A stretch of 64,000 nt of DNA from Porodaedalea pini. Lineage: Eukaryota > Basidiomycota > Agaricomycetes > Hymenochaetales > Hymenochaetaceae. The position numbers were made by a program, and so were the translations under genes. Location of the stretch: NCBI GenBank assembly GCA_002794775.1, contig NBAY01000098.1:1-64000 (forward strand), written 5' to 3'. Below the pieces are notes generated by a model that saw nothing but the letters and a program-made list of their open reading frames with translations, was not told the DNA's origin and did no database searches. Positions 1-11,722 of this stretch are shown here, one piece after another. Positions within the stretch are counted from its first letter, which is position 1. The number at the start of each line of letters is the position of its first letter.

Positions 1-87
1 GACAATTAAATATAATGAAAAGGAGCGGTTAAGAGAAAAGAACTGGTAAAAGGAAAATAAAAGAAAAGGAAAGTTCGAGTCCTGACA
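1..87 (-). repeat. Element A 3' LTR, partial
   Basis: These 87 bp match the 5' part of the LTR at 5475-5912 almost base for base. On the minus strand the LTR opens with TGTCAGGACTCGAAC directly after the pol stop and the G-run. The remaining roughly 350 bp lie left of the window, so the outer target duplication of element A cannot be seen. Confidence 0.93.
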
Positions 88-3000
88 TTACCCCCCCTCA
101 AGGTTGGGCATCCTGACCAACCAAGATTGTGGTCGTCTGGCTCGGTGTTGACATAGAGTGGATGGAGTCGTTGGCGAGGAATGTCGAGTTTTCGAGGAGC
201 ACTGGGGTGTTTTCTGATAGAACTCAGCAATCACCTCCTTTGCATTCTCACCGAAGTCCATTTCAGGCTGCCAAGTCGGTTTGTTGTATCCAACCCACTT
301 GATGAGGTACTGCAGTTTTTCCTCAATGCAGACGTGAGTCAATGACCTCCTTGACCTCGTATTCTTCCTCATTGTCAACAATCTCCGGTGGTGGCAGTGG
401 CTGTTGTTTCTGGCCTTCGAAGGCTGGTTCGACAGTGGGCTTTATTAGAGCTTTGTTGAAGACGGGGTGGACCTTTTTCCATTGCTTTGGGAGCTTGAGC
501 TTGTATGCACTTGCTCCCACCTTGTCGACAACGTCAAAGGGACCGTACCATTTGTCAGCAAGCTTCTTTGTTGGCGAGTCTGTACTGATGTTTCATCCGT
601 CAAGGAAGACCTTGTCGCCAGCCTGGTACTCCATCAATGTTCTGGCTGTCCGGTCATGGTAGCGCTTCATGTCCTCCGCTGCCTTGACTAGGTTGTCCTT
701 CGCAACATGATGAGTTTCCTTGATGTGCTTTGCGAATTCTTCCGCTGACATGTTGGCAGAGGAAGTTTGTACTGTGTCGAAGCTCATAGGGTGACGTCCG
801 GTGTTCGCGTAGAAGGGAGACATTTTTGTCACTGAGTGTTCGCGGTTGTTGTATGCGAATTCTGCGAGGGGGAGCCAGTCCTTCCAGTCCAATTGTCAAT
901 GGTTAATGAAGAGTCTAAGGTATTGTTCGAGCTCTTGGTTAATGTGTTCAGTCTGACCGTCCATCTGCGGGTGATATGCTGTCGACGGGTTGCCTTCGAT
1001 GTGCAGGAGTTTGTATAGCTCCTTCATCATTGATGCATCGAACTGCGTGCCACGGTCATGGATGATATTCTTTGGTAGACCATGGAGGTGGAAGACATGG
1101 TCGTGGTACAACTGAGCCATGCCTTCTGCTGACAGCTTTGTCATTGTCAGGATCGCGTGCATCTGCTTCGAGAATCTATCCACGATGACACAGATCGCGT
1201 TATGTCCCTTCGAGTCTGGGAGCTCTCCGATGAGATCGACCGTAACAATTTCCCAAGGACCTTCAGGGACTGCGTTCGGGTGAAGTGGTCTCGACCTCAA
1301 TGCTCTCAGAGCCTTTGTTTGCTGACAGCGATCACATCCTCGGATGTACGCTCGGACATCGGAGAACATTGATGCCCACCAGAAGTCTCGACGGACAAGT
1401 TCCACTGTTTTTGACGCTCCTGGATGCCCTGCCAGTACCGAGTCGTGATACTCTCGCAACACAGATTCTTTTACTGTTGACGGGACGTATACCTTGCCTT
1501 TCATTCACCACAACTCATCGACCTCCGTCATCCCCGTCGGCCTCTCTAACTTGTGTTGTGCCCTCTGCACTTCACCCACTCTGTCCAACACCTCATCACG
1601 CAACATCCTCACCACTCCACGATTCAGCCACTTCTCCTTGATGAACACAATGTCATTGTTGTCATCCTTGCCCTCGTCATAGCCAGTCTTACGTGACAGT
1701 AAGTCCGCCTTGCCCATTGTCTTCCCCGACTTGTGCTCAAGGTGGAAGTCGAATTCCTCGAGCTCTGTTTGCCAGCGAGCTTGTTGATAGCTTAGCTTCT
1801 GCGCCAACTTGAAGTAAGTAAGGTTGGCGTGATTGGACCAGATTTCGATAGGGTGATGAGCACCAAGAAGGTACTGTCTCCACTCCTTGAGTGCCAAAAC
1901 GATTGCGAGCATTTCCTTGTCATAGATCTCGTAGTTTCATTCTGCCGGTAGGAGCGCTTCTGACCTGTAGGTGACTACCCTCCACTTGCCTTCCTGTTTC
2001 TGCAACAACATGCCTCCAAGTGCGAAGTTTGATGAGTCCGCCTCGACACGGAAAGGGCCCTCATCGTTTGCGATGGCCAGGACTAGAGGTGAGCAGAGAT
2101 GTCATCTCAACTCCTCGAACGCCTCCTGCTGTTCAGTCTCCCATACCCAGTCCTTCTTGCCTGTCAGCGACGTTAGCGGTTGGACCACCTTGCTGTAGTC
2201 CTTGATGAACCGTCGCAGCCAGTTGCCCATGCCAAGGAATTGTTGCAGCTGTTTGAGGTTTTGTGGGACTGGCCAGTCTGCAATCGCTGCCGTCTTTGCC
2301 AGGTCAGCCCTGATCTCACCATTACCAATGATGTGGCTGAGGTACTTCACAACTTTGGCATCGAACTCACATTTCTCCAGTTTCAGGTACAGGCCGTTCT
2401 CTTGTAAGATCTGAAGGACGTGTCTCGACGTCTCGATATGTTCCTCGAGAGTTTGTGAGAGAATCAGTATGTCATCGAGGTAGACAATGATCAAGTTGTC
2501 ATAGATCAATCCCTTGAAGATGTGATTGACAAAAGCCTGGAATGTCGCCGGTGCGTTACAAAGACCGAAGAACATGACTGTCAGTTCGAAGAGACCCATG
2601 TTTGTGCAGAACACTGCCTTCCATTCATCACCTTCTTGGATCCGGACATTGTAGTATCCCCAGCAAAGGTCAAGCTTGGTGATGAACTTTGCCTTCTTGA
2701 CCTTGTCGACCAGTTCGTCGATGAGGGGGAGAGGATACTTGTTCTTGATCGTGCCGTCATTGAGTTTACGGTAGTCCTGGATCAGGCGTAGCGATTTGTC
2801 GGCCTTCTTAATGAAAAAGAAGGGCAATGCCATCAGTGAGATCGACTTTTGTATGCGGCCTGACTTCAAGTTTTCTTTGAGGAAGTCCTTTAGTGATTGC
2901 TGTTCCGTCAGTGTCAGCAGATAGATCTTGCAGTCACTAGGCTTGAAGTCGGGTTTCAAGTCGATGACGTGATCCCAGGGGCAATGTTCTGGTAGCTTTT

Positions 3001-3699
3001 CGAAGCCCTTCTCGCTGAAGATGTCGGCAAAGTCATTGAGGTATGCAGGCCAGGACACCTTGTCCATTCGCACCTCTCTCACCCTCCTCGTCTCCTCCAC
3101 ACCCTCCTTCTCGATCATGCACTCTGGATGACGGGTGAATTCAATCAAACCTGTCTTCCAGTTGACCTCCGGGTTGTGACGTTGAAGCCAGTCATAGCCC
3201 AGGAAGATGTTTGACGATGCCAGGGATGTCACTGCAAGGACAATCCTTTCCTTGTGATGTCCAATCATTAGCTCGATGTCAACATATCTTTCAATCAAAC
3301 CAGCCTCGTTGTGCGTGCCATCTGCATTGAGTACCGCAAGGGGTCTGATGTATCGCTTGGTTTCCAACCCATAGCATTCGATGAACCTTAGGTCAATGCA
3401 CGATCCCGTACACCCCAAATCCACAAGTGCATGCGCATCTACCTCCCTCGTCTCACCCTCCATGTTACATCTGACGTTCAGGAGAAGGTCCAGCTGGCGT
3501 CTGCCAGTTCCTCTCATGAACAGTTGCTCATACTCGCTTTTCTCGTTCACACCGGTGGGGACTTTGTAATTGGGAAAACCATTGACATCATTCGCATCTA
3601 CGTATTGTACAGACAGTTGGTTATATTTATTCGAGTCCGGATACGAAGCCCCTTGTTCTTCTCGGTCAGTCGCCCCGATGGCTATGCCTGACCACTCAC
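88..3699 (-). pseudogene. pol: Element A pol: protease, RT, RNase H, integrase, chromodomain (decayed)
   Basis: Minus-strand Ty3/gypsy polyprotein, read after a -1 shift from gag. In order: aspartic protease (ALVDLGCTGSCID near 3410; the catalytic Ser of DSG reads Leu), reverse transcriptase with YLDDILI near 2480, RNase H near 1950-2090, integrase zinc finger and DDE core (about 900-1500), GPY/F module (about 500-560) and chromodomain (about 250-380). Stops interrupt it near 2100, 1935, 894 and 592, and the chromodomain and tail lie in two other frames, so it is dead. The stop TAA at 88-90 abuts the LTR and the C-run at 91-97 is the polypurine tract. Compared with element D the domain order and length are normal. 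Function would be copying and integrating the element in the nucleus. Confidence 0.92.
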
Positions 3700-3706
3700 A
3701 AAACCC
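3664..3706 (-). promoter_or_regulatory. Element A -1 frameshift signal
   Basis: On the minus strand GGGTTTT (3706-3700) lies in the gag phase G GGT TTT. A 6-nt spacer follows, then GGTCAG (3693-3688), which can pair with CTGACC (3669-3664) around the gag stop position. The -1 frame continues into pol. The same layout is present in E and G, and with a damaged heptamer in D. Confidence 0.72.
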
Positions 3707-4872
3707 TGCGAGTCGACGACCTCTTTGTCATCTCCTTCCTCCTCCACATAGTCCTCCACTGTTGCCTTTCGAGTGTCTATGACTTCCTCGAATGCCAATT
3801 CCTTCATTGCTCCTAGCTCATCGGCGAGGAGGTGACATTTGCCGGGCACCATCATTTGCAGCATACGCTGCACGATCGTCTTTCCTTGCAGGCACACGTC
3901 CTTGAAGTGACCAAGCTGGCCACAGATCCAGCATGCACATCATCATTGTGCCTCATTCATTGAGATGTCCATTGGTTAGCCAGTGCCTCCAAAGGTAACG
4001 CCAGTCGCGTCGTGTTTGTTGACATGGGGGGTGGCAATCTGACGGCGAGCTGGGGGTCCCTGTTGCTGCTGCGGGCATGGTGGAGTCAGGAATGTGTGAC
4101 CTTGTTGGATGGCCTGGATCTGTTGTTCACCTTGGTCGATCTCAATGGCTTTCTTTTTCCAGGCGTTGTATGTTGTTGGGACTGGCGTTGACCTCAGCAC
4201 CCCATGCACCACCTCAATGTTCATCATCCTCTTCAGGCAGTCGCAGATGATGCTGTCATCTGTCAGCCCCACTCGTGTGATGACGACATCAAGGTCCTGG
4301 AAGAATTCATCAGCCGTGAGATCCTTCTGAACCTTGGTTCGGAACTTTGCCAGCACCTTTTCCTTCTGGTTTGGATCGTCGAATGAAGCATCTAGGCGAT
4401 CTTGAAACCTCGTCCAACTGTCTGTGAAGGTCACAATGCCTGCTGTTGTCGACTCCTCCACGTAATTCTGTGCCCATGTTGCCGCATTGCCTCCCTTCAA
4501 GTAGGAGAGAGCAACATATATCTTACTTTCCGATGTAGGGTATTGATTCGGGTTTGCGGAGATGAAAAGGAGGACCTCATGTTTGAAGTCTAGATAGTCG
4601 TTGCCACCAGTGAACTCACGTGGCCAGGCAACGTCGATGTTGGGGGTCGGGGAGTTGGCTGCAGTGACCGGTGCCAGGGCATTGTTCGCCTGATGGGCGA
4701 AGGCACCTGCGACAATTGCCACGGTCTGCTCCATCTGCTGCTGGGTGAAGCCTCCTGTCGACATTTCTGGTTTGGGCATTGGCGTCGAGGGTTCAGGGGG
4801 AGTTGGGGGTGACAGGTCCCTATTGGTCTCCCGGTATGGTCCTGGAGTCGGCGGTAGGTTGACAGTAGTCAT
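3682..4872 (-). pseudogene. gag: Element A gag, capsid/nucleocapsid (decayed)
   Basis: The frame starts with Met at 4872 and runs through a Pro/Thr-rich N-terminal part, then the capsid-like core with the family motif PREFTGG and DYLDFKHEVLLF. Near 3910-3935 it holds a CCHC zinc knuckle (CWICGQLGHFKDVC) for RNA binding. Stops near 3975 and 3930 break it just before the knuckle. An open in-frame stretch continues upstream of the Met to about 5085 with conserved residues (IWWSEI, WYST) also seen in D, E and G, so the true start is probably further 5'. Gag would form the virus-like particle. Confidence 0.88.
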
Positions 4873-5462
4873 AGACGGTGCAGGTGACGATGGGACGGCT
4901 GGGGGCCACCTAGCTCTCCTTCCTTCTTCGTTTGTCGAATACCAGCTATGCCGGATCTCACTCCACCAGATGTTGTATGTGACGCCGCTATTGTTGGTTG
5001 CGACATAGCTTGGTCAGTCTGGGTCCCAATGGGCTGATGCAGGGAGGGCCCATCGTTGTTCGTCAGTGATATCTATCTTGACGACGGTGGAGGAATAGGG
5101 ATCGGTTGTGTGTTTGATCTGGGGTTATGCCAACATTGGATGGGTTTGTCAGCTAAGTTGATGATGAGGCGAAAAGATGCAGCAGAGATAACAATCGACA
5201 ACAATGTTGACGACTGAACACGTAATGTTACCCACGTCCAAGTTAAGTGGCTTCTCCACCAAAGAGAGATGCAGAGAGCCAGGGTCGGGAAATGTCGGTT
5301 GCAAAGTTTATGTAATACATGAACGTCCGAAAATGTTCGGGCAGGGTTGAGGGTTGTCGTTTAGGGGTTCTACACTTCAAGTCCATCGAGGGGAGCGCTC
5401 CTCTAGACTGAGTGGAGGTGAGTCGACAGTGACGACATATGCTGGGGATGAGCCCGGGTGGA

Positions 5463-5473
5463 GTTCTGCTTTT
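5463..5473 (-). promoter_or_regulatory. Element A primer binding site, self-priming type
   Basis: On the minus strand one base after the 5' LTR lies AAAAGCAGAAC. Its exact complement GTTCTGCTTTT occurs inside the same LTR, 33 nt after the start of a TATATAA box, where transcription should begin. There is no TGG as expected for a tRNA 3' CCA. This is the Tf1/sushi self-primer layout, inferred here from sequence alone. Confidence 0.75.
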
Positions 5474-5474
5474 A

Positions 5475-5912
5475 TGTTAGGTGGGAGTCTGGGAGATGAC
5501 TCGGACTGGGCAGGCCTCAGCTGACTGTTGTCTGGGATGTGCTATACTCGAGCGGGAAATTGGGACATGCTGTACTCAGGCTAGGTTGTCACAGAGGTAA
5601 GAGGATTAATACAATATACTTTACTACAGGAGGGGGATGCGGTCTCACCTAGGTTGTCACGGAGGTAAGAGGAAAAGCAGAACAGGTGTTCAGATGCGAT
5701 TCCTCTTCCTTATATACAGTGATCACCTCGTGAGAACCGGTTGCCCCATTGTCTAAGATTACATAAAAGGAGCGGAATGGAACGAATGAAGGTCATGTGA
5801 AGGGAGTGTGGGAATTGATTGAAAAGATGATTAAATATAATGAAAAGGAGCGGTTAAGAGAAAAGAACTGGTAAAAGGAAAATAAAAGAAAAGGAAAGTT
5901 CAAGTCCTGACA
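5475..5912 (-). repeat. Element A 5' LTR
   Basis: 438 bp bounded by TGTTAGG and CCTGACA on the plus strand (TGTCAGG...CCTAACA in element sense). It carries a TATATAA box in the element's direction and the self-primer GTTCTGCTTTT. The right flank at 5913 is element B integrase sequence, so A landed in B. The first five bases outside, GGCAT, should be repeated on the left beyond the window. Confidence 0.94.
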
Positions 5913-6881
5913 GGCATGCAGTTTGATGCCTCGATGATGAAGGAGCTGTACAAGCTCCTGCACATTGAGGGCAACCTGTCAATGGCTTATCACCCACAGA
6001 TGGATGGTCAGACAGAACGTGTTAACCAAGAGCTTGAACAGTACCTTTGGCTCTTCGTTAACCATCGACAATCGGACTAGAAGGACTGGCTCCCCCTCAC
6101 AGAGTTCACATACAACAACTGTGAACACTCAGCGACAAAGATGTCTCCCTTCTACGCAAATACAGGACATCATCCTCTGAGCTTTGATACGATGCAAACT
6201 TCATCCACTAACATGTCAGCAGAAGAATTCACAAAACACATCAAGGAGACTCATCGCATCACAAAGGACAACCTGGTCAAGGCAGCTGAAGACATGAAAC
6301 GCTACTATGACTGAATGGCAGGAGCTTTGGTGGAGTACAAGGCTAGAGACAAGGTTTTCCTCAATGGATGAAACATCAGCACAGATTTGCTGACAAAGAA
6401 GCTTGCCGACAAGTGGTATGGTCCCTTCGACATCGTCAACAAGGTGGGAGCAAGTGCATACAAGCTCAAGCTCCCAAGCCAATGGAAAAAGGTCCACCCG
6501 GTCTTCAACGAGACCCTGCTGAAGCCAGCTGTCGAACTGTCCTTTGAAAGCTAGAAACAGCCACCACCACCACCACCACCTGACATCATCGATAATGAAG
6601 AGGAGTATGAAATTGAGGAGGTCCTAGACTCACACCTGCACTGAGGGAAACTACAATTCCTCATCAAATGGGTCGGGTACAATGAACTGACTTGGCAGCC
6701 TAAAATGGACTTTGGCGAGAATGCAAAGGAGGCAATCGCTGAATTCTATTGAAAACATCCAGGCGCTCCTCGAAAACTTGACATTCCTTGCCAACAACTC
6801 TGTCCACTCTTTGTCGACACCGAACCAGACGACTGCAATCTTGGTTGGTCGGGATGCCCAACCTTGAGGGGGGGGGGGTAA
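5913..6881 (+). pseudogene. pol: Element B integrase C-half and chromodomain (decayed, interrupted by A)
   Basis: Plus-strand remnant that begins inside the integrase core at the QFDASMMKEL motif, since element A interrupts it at 5912. It continues through QTERVNQELEQYLWLF, the GPY/F-like KWYGPFDIV (about 6415-6440) and a chromodomain (about 6600-6765; YLIKWVGY reads FLIKWVGY). Stops occur near 6079, 6312, 6369, 6552, 6642 and 6750. It ends in a G-run followed by TAA and an LTR. The missing first two thirds should lie left of the window. The chromodomain would steer integration to modified chromatin. Confidence 0.92.
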
Positions 6882-7320
6882 TGTCAGGACTTGAACTTTT
6901 CCTTTCTTTTATTTTCCTTTTTATCATTTCTTTTCTTTTAATTGATCCTTTTCATTATAATTAATCATCTTTTCAATCATTTCCCACACTCCTTTCACAT
7001 GACCTTCATTCATTCCATTCCGCTCTCTTTATATAATCTTAGACAATGCGGCAACTGGTTCTCACAAGGTGATCACTGTATATAAGGAAGAGGAATCACA
7101 TCTGAACACCTGTTCTGCTTTTCCTCTTACCTCCATGATGACCTAGGTGAGACTGTGTCCTCCTCCTGTAGTAGAGTACATTGTATTAATCCTCTTACCT
7201 CCATGACAACCTAGCCTGAGTATAGTGTGTCCTGAGTCCCCACTCGAGTATAGCACGTCCCAGACGACAGTCAGCTGAGGCCTGCCCAGTTCGAGTCATC
7301 TCCCGGACTCCCGCCTAACA
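6882..7320 (+). repeat. Element B 3' LTR
   Basis: 439 bp from TGTCAGGACTTG to CCGCCTAACA, same subfamily as the LTRs of A and D (TATATAAGGAAGAGG box, GTTCTGCTTTT start region, GTAGAGTACATTG). It directly follows the decayed pol of B. Confidence 0.94.
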
Positions 7321-7439
7321 GAGGAAGCAAGCCCTACCAGGCTGCCCCTTGCACACCCTTGCATGCTATGTGCAGTTCACACACATCTCCTCAAGGGAGA
7401 CTGGCAGTGGGCCCACCCAGCACAGACAACCAGTTGCTA

Positions 7440-8680
7440 GGTTGATCAGCTTGACCCCATTGAACATGGTGACCACTAGACCCAATGTACTGTTGGTACA
7501 CCCTTCATCTGCATGGTGATATGTTGAACCACCAGCTCCTCCATCTGCCAGCTCCCAGTTCAGATTGACTCAAATAGGAGGCTCTTCAGCCTCCTCAACT
7601 ACCTGATCCTAGCAATGTTCCACTTGGGTGGCACACGTGTTCTGTTCATGCAGCCGATACATTTCCTTGGCTTCCTCCCTCACCTGATCCTGAGCAGCTA
7701 ACATGGCAGCAAGACCAGCCTTGTCTCATGCCTGCTGCTCTGCCTCTATCTCTGCTGCCACCTGCATCTTGTAGAACAAGCCCCCTAGCATGTAGGTGGG
7801 GAGCTCATCTCCATTTGGGGTGCTCGCAGCAGCTTGTTGCTACTGCTGTTGTTGTGCCAGATTTGGGCATGGTACTGAGCACAGTACATGAGCATAGGGA
7901 GGAGGGATCTCCTCCACATCGGACTCATCATTCTCAGGTGCATCCTTGACAGTGGTGCGCTGCTGCTCCTCATGTGAGTCCACCTGCTGTTGGTGTTAGG
8001 CAGACGGAGTACTGATGGTATGTGACACATCAGGCTTTTCCTCTTCCTCCTCCTCACTCCCCTTGACTTCGCATGGACTGGTCTGCTGTTGCTGTTGTGC
8101 AGGTGCAGTACCATCAGTACACAGGACAGCGAGTCCCTCCTCCTCCTCCTCATTCTCATGCTCCTCAACCTTGGGCAGACCAGGCATTTTGAGATGTTCA
8201 GCAAATGCCTCAACCTCTGGTACAGCCAACAGGACCCTGACAATGCATGATTGCACCTTGTGCTCTATGGGGTAGACAAACTTATACCTGTACCCATCGG
8301 GCACGAGTAGACAAACTTATACCTGTACATGTCAGGCATGAGTATCCACTTGAGCCCTCCACTGATGTATGGTACATCATCCAGCCAGCCCACATCTGGT
8401 ATGACGAATCCCTCACCCTGGTATCTGGCGAGGTCCACCGTCTCATGGTCTGCAAAGAATTGGATGTAGAGGTGGTCTGTAGTGAGCTGGTCAAGCCCAC
8501 CCAGCACCCACCACATCTCCTTCTAGACCCACATGACCAGCAGATACGTGCACAGGTCAGTCGTGACCTAGTGATGCTTCCCCAGCACCATGCAATCCCA
8601 GTAGAGCTAGTAGTAGCTCTCCAGGGTGTGCTGTATTGGTATGGTGTAACACCATCCAAATTGTTGGGCATAGAATGAGC
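7440..8680 (-). pseudogene. Unknown decayed protein, acidic and coiled-coil rich
   Basis: I do not recognise a family. On the minus strand, adjoining frames read as one protein: a globular-looking N part (GLDQLTTDHLYIQFFADHE, about 8400-8500), a segment with RYKFVYPIEHKVQSC near 8260, then Glu-rich and Gln-rich stretches (about 8030-8160) and a helical, Ala/Glu-rich tail (GLFYKMQVAAEIEAEQQA, then LAAMLAAQDQVREEAKEMY) to about 7500. Stops in the tail and a tandem duplication of about 36 bp near 8270-8330, which repeats RYKFVY, indicate decay. It could be a dispersed host gene family or cargo of an older element. Confidence 0.42.
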
Positions 8681-8836
8681 AGAACTGAAAGGAAATTTTT
8701 GCACATTTGGAAACACCAAACAAGGCAGATCATCATTGATCATACACATGATACTGAGGTCACCTGATCTTGACAGATACTTGCCCAGGCAAAAATCCAT
8801 CAGTCACAGTCATGCTACACTGTCACACCTTGTGAC

Positions 8837-9172
8837 ATGGCACACAAATGTCAAGAAAGCAAAGGACAACCAATGGAGGTTGATCCTCAATACATGAAGT
8901 GCATGCTACTACAGAATGTAGCACAGAAGGTTCCAGAACTCCTAAAGACAATAGGACTGATGGACCAGGACATCACATTATGGGCACACAAGTGGGAAGG
9001 CCAATCCCCTTACTTTGAAACAGGACAGGCAATCTACTACCGAGATGCCAAGACATATAAAGTCCACATCAGTAAAGAAGAACGTGGCATGGAGAACTAC
9101 AAATGGGATACAGTCATCCAATACAATAAGGAGCCACACAAAGAATGCAGAAACTGCAAGATGATGATATGA
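8837..9172 (+). CDS. Unknown 111-codon open frame
   Basis: An open frame from ATG to TGA, lysine and glutamate rich, with a C-terminal CRNCK. I see no known domain, no signal peptide and no membrane segment. It sits between decayed sequences, and neither upstream promoter nor introns are evident. It may be a remnant of an element coding region or simply a chance frame. Confidence 0.25.
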   Translation: MAHKCQESKGQPMEVDPQYMKCMLLQNVAQKVPELLKTIGLMDQDITLWAHKWEGQSPYFETGQAIYYRDAKTYKVHISKEERGMENYKWDTVIQYNKEPHKECRNCKMMI

Positions 9173-10221
9173 ATACCTACTCTGAGTCCAGCACAAGGGA
9201 ATGACATACCAATACACATAATGATAGCACTCAAGCACTGTTGGGCATACCTAAGGGACATAAAGCATCAAGGCACAATTACACTATATGAATTTGAGCA
9301 TGTGTCAGGAAGGTGAACATTCAAGATCACCTTAGCCCTAGGAGTACATGACCCACCATTCACAATGGAGACATGTCTCAGCAGAGCAGCCCTAACACCA
9401 AGTGGACCTGGCACTGAATGGTGATCCAAGAATAACCTATGGGTCCACATGGTTATTCCCAATGGATTTGAATGGGAGGAATGACCACCTGAGCACAGCA
9501 ACACCACCTGATAGGCTACACAGTGCCACAACTGGGGAAGACACTTTGAGAAGCCAGAGAAGCAAAGCCCTGATATAGAAGCACACAGGAGAAGCAGGAA
9601 GTTAATTAAACTGAAGCATGTGGAGAATGTGAGAGCCTGACTACCAAATCAGTCTGCTCGCACTTCAGTGCACATGTGCAGACATCACATGACTCACACC
9701 CACAGTCCAAATTGCAGAATGCAAGAAAACCATTGGACAGAGTACATGTGCATACATCCCCACTGCGGCAGCCAAGTGCTGTGGCTACCTGAAACATAGG
9801 AAGGGGACAGAAGCGCATCTGGTTATGCAGAACATAAAGAAATTAGAAATTCAGTAGGCTATATAAGGCCAAGTAACTAGCACCCCAGATCCCCATTCTC
9901 TATCACTTTTATTCCACAGGTTACAGAACACTGCTACTTCTTACCTCTACCTCTACCTCTATAACTACCACTGTGTAATATCCTCCTTGGTTGAATAACG
10001 AGTCTGCCCCATACTGGGTTGAGGATTTGTCCCAAGTTGAATAAGTTTTGACTTTGATTGAGTAGACCCTCAGCTATGCCACATTTAGAAGGTTCCTCTC
10101 ATTGTCCACAGAACTAAGTCTGGTTGAGTGCATCTCGGCTATGCCAAGCCTTGCAGTTTGCCTCCTAGACAACATCACAGCATAACTGAATGTCTCTTGA
10201 CCCTCTAGGGCAATACCTCCT
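9173..10221. other. Unassigned sequence, possible promoter or LTR remnant
   Basis: No convincing gene. A CTATATAAGG box at about 9857-9866 is followed by pyrimidine-rich sequence and a short CTACCT repeat (about 9945-9960), which looks like an LTR or promoter remnant in plus orientation. The right end, from about 10050, merges on the minus strand into the weak C-terminal tail of the integrase fragment at 10222-10635. Confidence 0.3.
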
Positions 10222-10635
10222 CTATCTTCTGTAACTAAGTGCTTTCAATACCAACCTCAGGTTCCACCTGATAAGGGCAGCAAAGGAGAAGCTGGTTATG
10301 GGATCAGTTAAAGATAAGTAAAGTTGTCTTGGTAATACACCACTCAGAGGACCATACAGTCTGGAAGGCAACACCTTCATGGTTAAAGAATTGGAATATT
10401 CACCTGACCCTAACACTGTGTTTGACAATCCTGTTCGCTCGAGAGTTATAAGGGAAAATTCAAATATTATGCATGCCATATTTGTGGAGAAGGGTAGCCA
10501 CTTCCCCATCAAATGAAGGCCCATTGTCAGAGACAAGTTTGTGAATGTACCCCCATCAACAGATGATGTCTTGGAAAATGAAGTTGGCAATCGATCGTGC
10601 ATTGTCATGCTTCAAAAGTTGGAACTTGGGATAGC
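10222..10635 (-). pseudogene. Integrase core fragment of a second gypsy lineage
   Basis: Read across frames on the minus strand, this gives SIANFIFQDIICRWG, then HKLVSDNGPSFDGEVATLL (second Asp of the DDE triad in SDNG), then HNIRIFPYNSRANRIV. That is the integrase core of the lineage of element F (compare F: FIFEDILCHFRACPELVTDNG). A weak integrase C-terminal tail follows below 10222. The upstream part is cut off at 10636 by an LTR. Many stops and frame changes show it is an old scrap. Confidence 0.7.
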
Positions 10636-10880
10636 TGTTAGGTGGGAGTCTGGGAGATGGCTCAGACTGGGCAGGCCTTGGCTGACTGTTGTCTGGGATG
10701 TGCTATACTCGAGCAGGGACTCAGGACACACTGTACTCAGGCTAGGTTGTTGTGGAGGTAAGAGGATTAATACAAGTCTAGACTAATACAAGGGGGACAA
10801 GTCTCACCTAGGTCATCATGGAGGTAAGAGGAAAAGCAGAACAAGGAGTTCATGCGATTCCTGATGCCTCTTATAGTGGC
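10636..10880 (-). repeat. Truncated chromovirus LTR (E/G subfamily)
   Basis: Starts TGTTAGGTGGGAGTC and matches the LTR at 63575-63990 through the primer complement and up to the TATA region (CTTATAGTGGC, about 10870), then stops abruptly where repeat X begins. The promoter-distal 170 bp are missing. It interrupts the integrase scrap on its left. Confidence 0.85.
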
Positions 10881-11722
10881 AACTGTTATCAAGATGCAGA
10901 CTCTTTTGTGGACCGTACAGTTGACTTGAGGGCCGAATCTATGTTCTTCCCAAGGGAGACTGCAGTGACTCAATTGATGAGGAGGGACAACCAAATAGAA
11001 ATGGAGTGATTGAACATTCAAAATGGTGGCTCCACTAGTCCAGAGGCTTTGCCAAAGTGCTCAAACCTGTTAGAATCAAACTCCCAATGCAGACTCCATG
11101 ACTTGAATGATTGAAGTCTGAAGTTGAGGTAGGTGCAGGGCTATGTCAATCTTCCTTGAGTGGTTTGCATCTCTAGATGATGCTCATCAAGCATTTGAAC
11201 GGGCTTGAAAATGTGCTTGAATGCCCTTGTACATGTTCCAACACACTTGAGCAGCTCCTTAATAGATAACAAATGTGTAGGGTGATGGGGATATGCAGTT
11301 ATGGTACCCTGTTGGGTGTGTCTGGGGCTCAAAGGCTTGGAATATCAACTTCGAGCATATGTGCCGAATTGAACGCACTGTTCAAGCAGTTGAGGAGGTT
11401 TGATAGAGCTGAGTAGAGACAATCTGAAGGTGCAGATGACTTATGGGACTTGAAATGTGTACTGTGGAGTGAACTGGGGGGCTGTATTCCCCCTGCAGAA
11501 TGAGTACAAAGGTGTGCACTATTTATACTGTAGGCAAAATGAGCTCGGTACTGAAATTGAGCGTACATACAGAGGTAGGAGAGTGTGTGCAGTGTGTGAT
11601 CGAGACAGAATACTCATGTGTTAGGGATGGAATGACTTGAGAACATGATAAATTACAGACTCAAAGGGGAATAATGGTTTGACATCAATGAAGAGACCAA
11701 TGAAACCAAGAAACTTATCATG
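10881..11722 (-). repeat. Dispersed repeat X, copy 1 (LTR-like)
   Basis: About 840 bp. Its reverse complement matches 31171-31758 joined to 49853-50097, the two halves of copy 2 split by element F. Both copies end at about the same bases next to unrelated flanks, so the unit is real. Oriented as copy 2, it begins near CATGATAAG, has a TATAAATAG box about 190 bp in, and ends near GATAACA. No coding capacity. A solo LTR of an unseen element is the likeliest reading. Confidence 0.6.

Noticed and set aside
9629..10200. A Copia-type solo LTR around the TATATAAGG box
   Set aside because: No second copy, no clear TG...CA ends and no target duplication could be fixed.
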